A stretch of 64,000 nt of DNA from Homalodisca vitripennis (Eukaryota; Arthropoda; Insecta; Hemiptera; Cicadellidae). Location: positions 180,718,501 through 180,782,500 of the forward strand of contig NC_060210.1 in NCBI RefSeq assembly GCF_021130785.1. The letters run 5' to 3'. Below are positions 62,755-64,000 of this stretch, piece by piece. Both the position numbers and the translations under genes were made by a program. Every line of letters starts with the position of its first letter. Position 1 is the first letter of the stretch. The notes beneath the pieces were generated by a model, which saw only the letters and a program-made list of their open reading frames with translations, did no database searches and was not told where the DNA came from.

Positions 62755-64000
62755 TTTTAAACAATTTGAAAGAAAGGCAGTACCTCTCCGAATTACGGGA
62801 GAGGCTTAAGGCTCGTACTGAATCAGGGGAGCCAGACTTGACCATTAAATATGTAAGTGGGAATACCCAAGATAGTTAAGAAAAAAAACTAACTGCTTCC
62901 AACGGCAAAAACAAGATTAAATGTTTATTTCCAAAAATGTTTTAATGGACTCCGAACCAAACTTCTTGATGTAAAAAAACGCTTTGGCTTGCAACATCAC
63001 CGATATCCTACTACTGTGCGAAACAAACCTATCTCCAGATATATCTAACTCTGAGTTACAGCCTGTTAATAACTATATGATTTATCGTAGAGATAGAAGC
63101 ACGTACTCTAGCGGCAAGATTTCAGGTGGTGGGGTATTGGTGGCCGTCAGTAATGGTATCCAGTCACATGAAATAATACATAATACACCCATAGAAAGTC
63201 TCTTTATTTCATTACCTAGTTACAGACTTATTCTGAACTGTGTCTACATTCCCCCGGGACAACCGGTCTCAAACGTATGAAGTGTTCTTGAATCAGTCGA
63301 TGAAGTTGTCTCCTCTTCTCCGTCATCTTCATTGGTATTGGCGGGTGACTTCAACATCGCTATTTATGACACCGGTTCCTTCGAGCAGCCCTCAGGCGAC
63401 CGACCGAAGAGGGAGCTTCTTGAAAATCTCTCAGAGTTGCACTCTTTGGACCAAATTAACCAATGTAAGGAACTTTAAGGCAAGTGACTTTGGATTTGGT
63501 CTTTAGTAGCATCAAACCTGTATCCGTCTACAAGGCTGATGACCCATTGGTTGAAGCTGACCCTCATCACCCTCCGTTATCCTTTTCTCTGCCTGTCATG
63601 AGAGGACTCTTCCTGCTGGGTACGTCACTTTCCCAAATCTTCGTAAATGCAACCTTCAAGCGGCTTCATATATGCTTTCTGAAGTGGATCTTTCCTTCAT
63701 TTATGATCAACCTAACATCCAGGAGAATTTCAATAAAATTGCTTGCAATTCTTGGCAACATTTGTATTGAATGCAGTCCACTTAAAACGAATTGGGACTT
63801 CACCCTTCCCGAAATGGTTTCTCCAAGGAGTTGATTAATCTGGTGATACAGAAGAAGATTGCACATAAGCGTTATAAGCAGTCATTTCAACCATCAGCCT
63901 ACTCACGCTTCTGTGCACTACGTCATGCTTGCAAGATACTCAGCCGACTTGTTACTGTTACAGAAATTACTTGAACCACATAGAGAACTCAATCCCACAT
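62755..64000 (+). pseudogene. Jockey-like LINE, end of ORF1 and endonuclease region, cut by window edge
   Basis: Plus-strand non-LTR retrotransposon. A short ORF1-end-like peptide comes first (62760-62870: RQYLSELRERLKARTESGEP then DLTIKYVSG). ORF2 begins near 62940 with FNGLRTKLLDVK (usual NVRGLRTK) and, after a frame change, CNITDILLLCETNLSPDI (62987-63040). It continues with SGGGVLVAVSN (63120-63155), LAGDFNI (63338-63358), TLDLVFSSIKPV (about 63484-63520) and DPLVEADPHHPPLSF (63541-63585), the motifs of an APE-type endonuclease. After that comes the post-endonuclease linker: KELINLVIQKKIAHKRYKQS with ALRHACKILSR, then YRNYLNHIENSI at the right edge. At least four frame changes are present. 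The RT should follow beyond 64000. Confidence 0.8.

Overview
This is an AT-rich, repeat-dense stretch of animal nuclear DNA, almost certainly from an insect. The reasons are long TA/GA/TG microsatellites, two satellite arrays, Jockey-type LINEs, invertebrate-type hAT, Mutator-like (MULE) and DUF7869-type transposase remnants, a tRNA-derived repeat, and a host coding exon bounded by a splice donor rather than a long bacterial-type gene. I could not fix the order. Hemiptera is a guess from the transposon mix. There are no operons, rRNA genes or CRISPR arrays. Most short open frames are chance or repeat artefacts.

Host signal is thin. One convincing coding exon lies on the minus strand at 18275-18599: the N-terminus and first membrane helix of a monocarboxylate-transporter-like (SLC16) protein, ending in a consensus 5' splice site. 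The bases below it are then probably its intron; no second exon was recognised. A CpG-rich island at 22745-22967 ends in two overlapping splice donors on the plus strand and looks like a promoter plus an untranslated first exon, perhaps of a different, divergent gene.

The rest is mobile and repetitive DNA. 1-18 kb: non-coding, with a 21-bp minisatellite (4.5 kb), a degenerate tandem array (5.7-6.4 kb), a TA/GA microsatellite (8.4 kb), and copies of a dispersed repeat (12.8-13.8 kb). 24.8-35.2 kb: a Jockey RT fragment, two copies of a repeat with an RTE-like 3' tail, and a 2.3-kb DUF7869-type DNA transposon (minus strand) with perfect 20-bp terminal inverted repeats (TIRs). 38.5-46.5 kb: a Tc1/mariner-like N-terminal remnant, more dispersed repeat, a long decayed Jockey element and a 5'-truncated Jockey 3' end (both minus strand). 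46.8-51.0 kb: a 145-bp satellite (4 units) and a roughly 94-bp satellite (about 25 units). 51.5-54.7 kb: a hAT transposase remnant and an inverted pair of tRNA-like cassettes flanked by 18-bp inverted repeats. 57.6-64.0 kb: a second DUF7869-type element (plus strand, different TIRs, its coding region split by a 414-bp poly(A) tract), a MULE remnant almost touching it, and the 5' half of a Jockey-like LINE running off the right edge.

All element coding regions carry stops and frameshifts, so they are dead copies. The most interesting material is the pair of DUF7869-type elements with recognisable ends and repeated subterminal motifs, and the tRNA-in-inverted-repeat cassettes.
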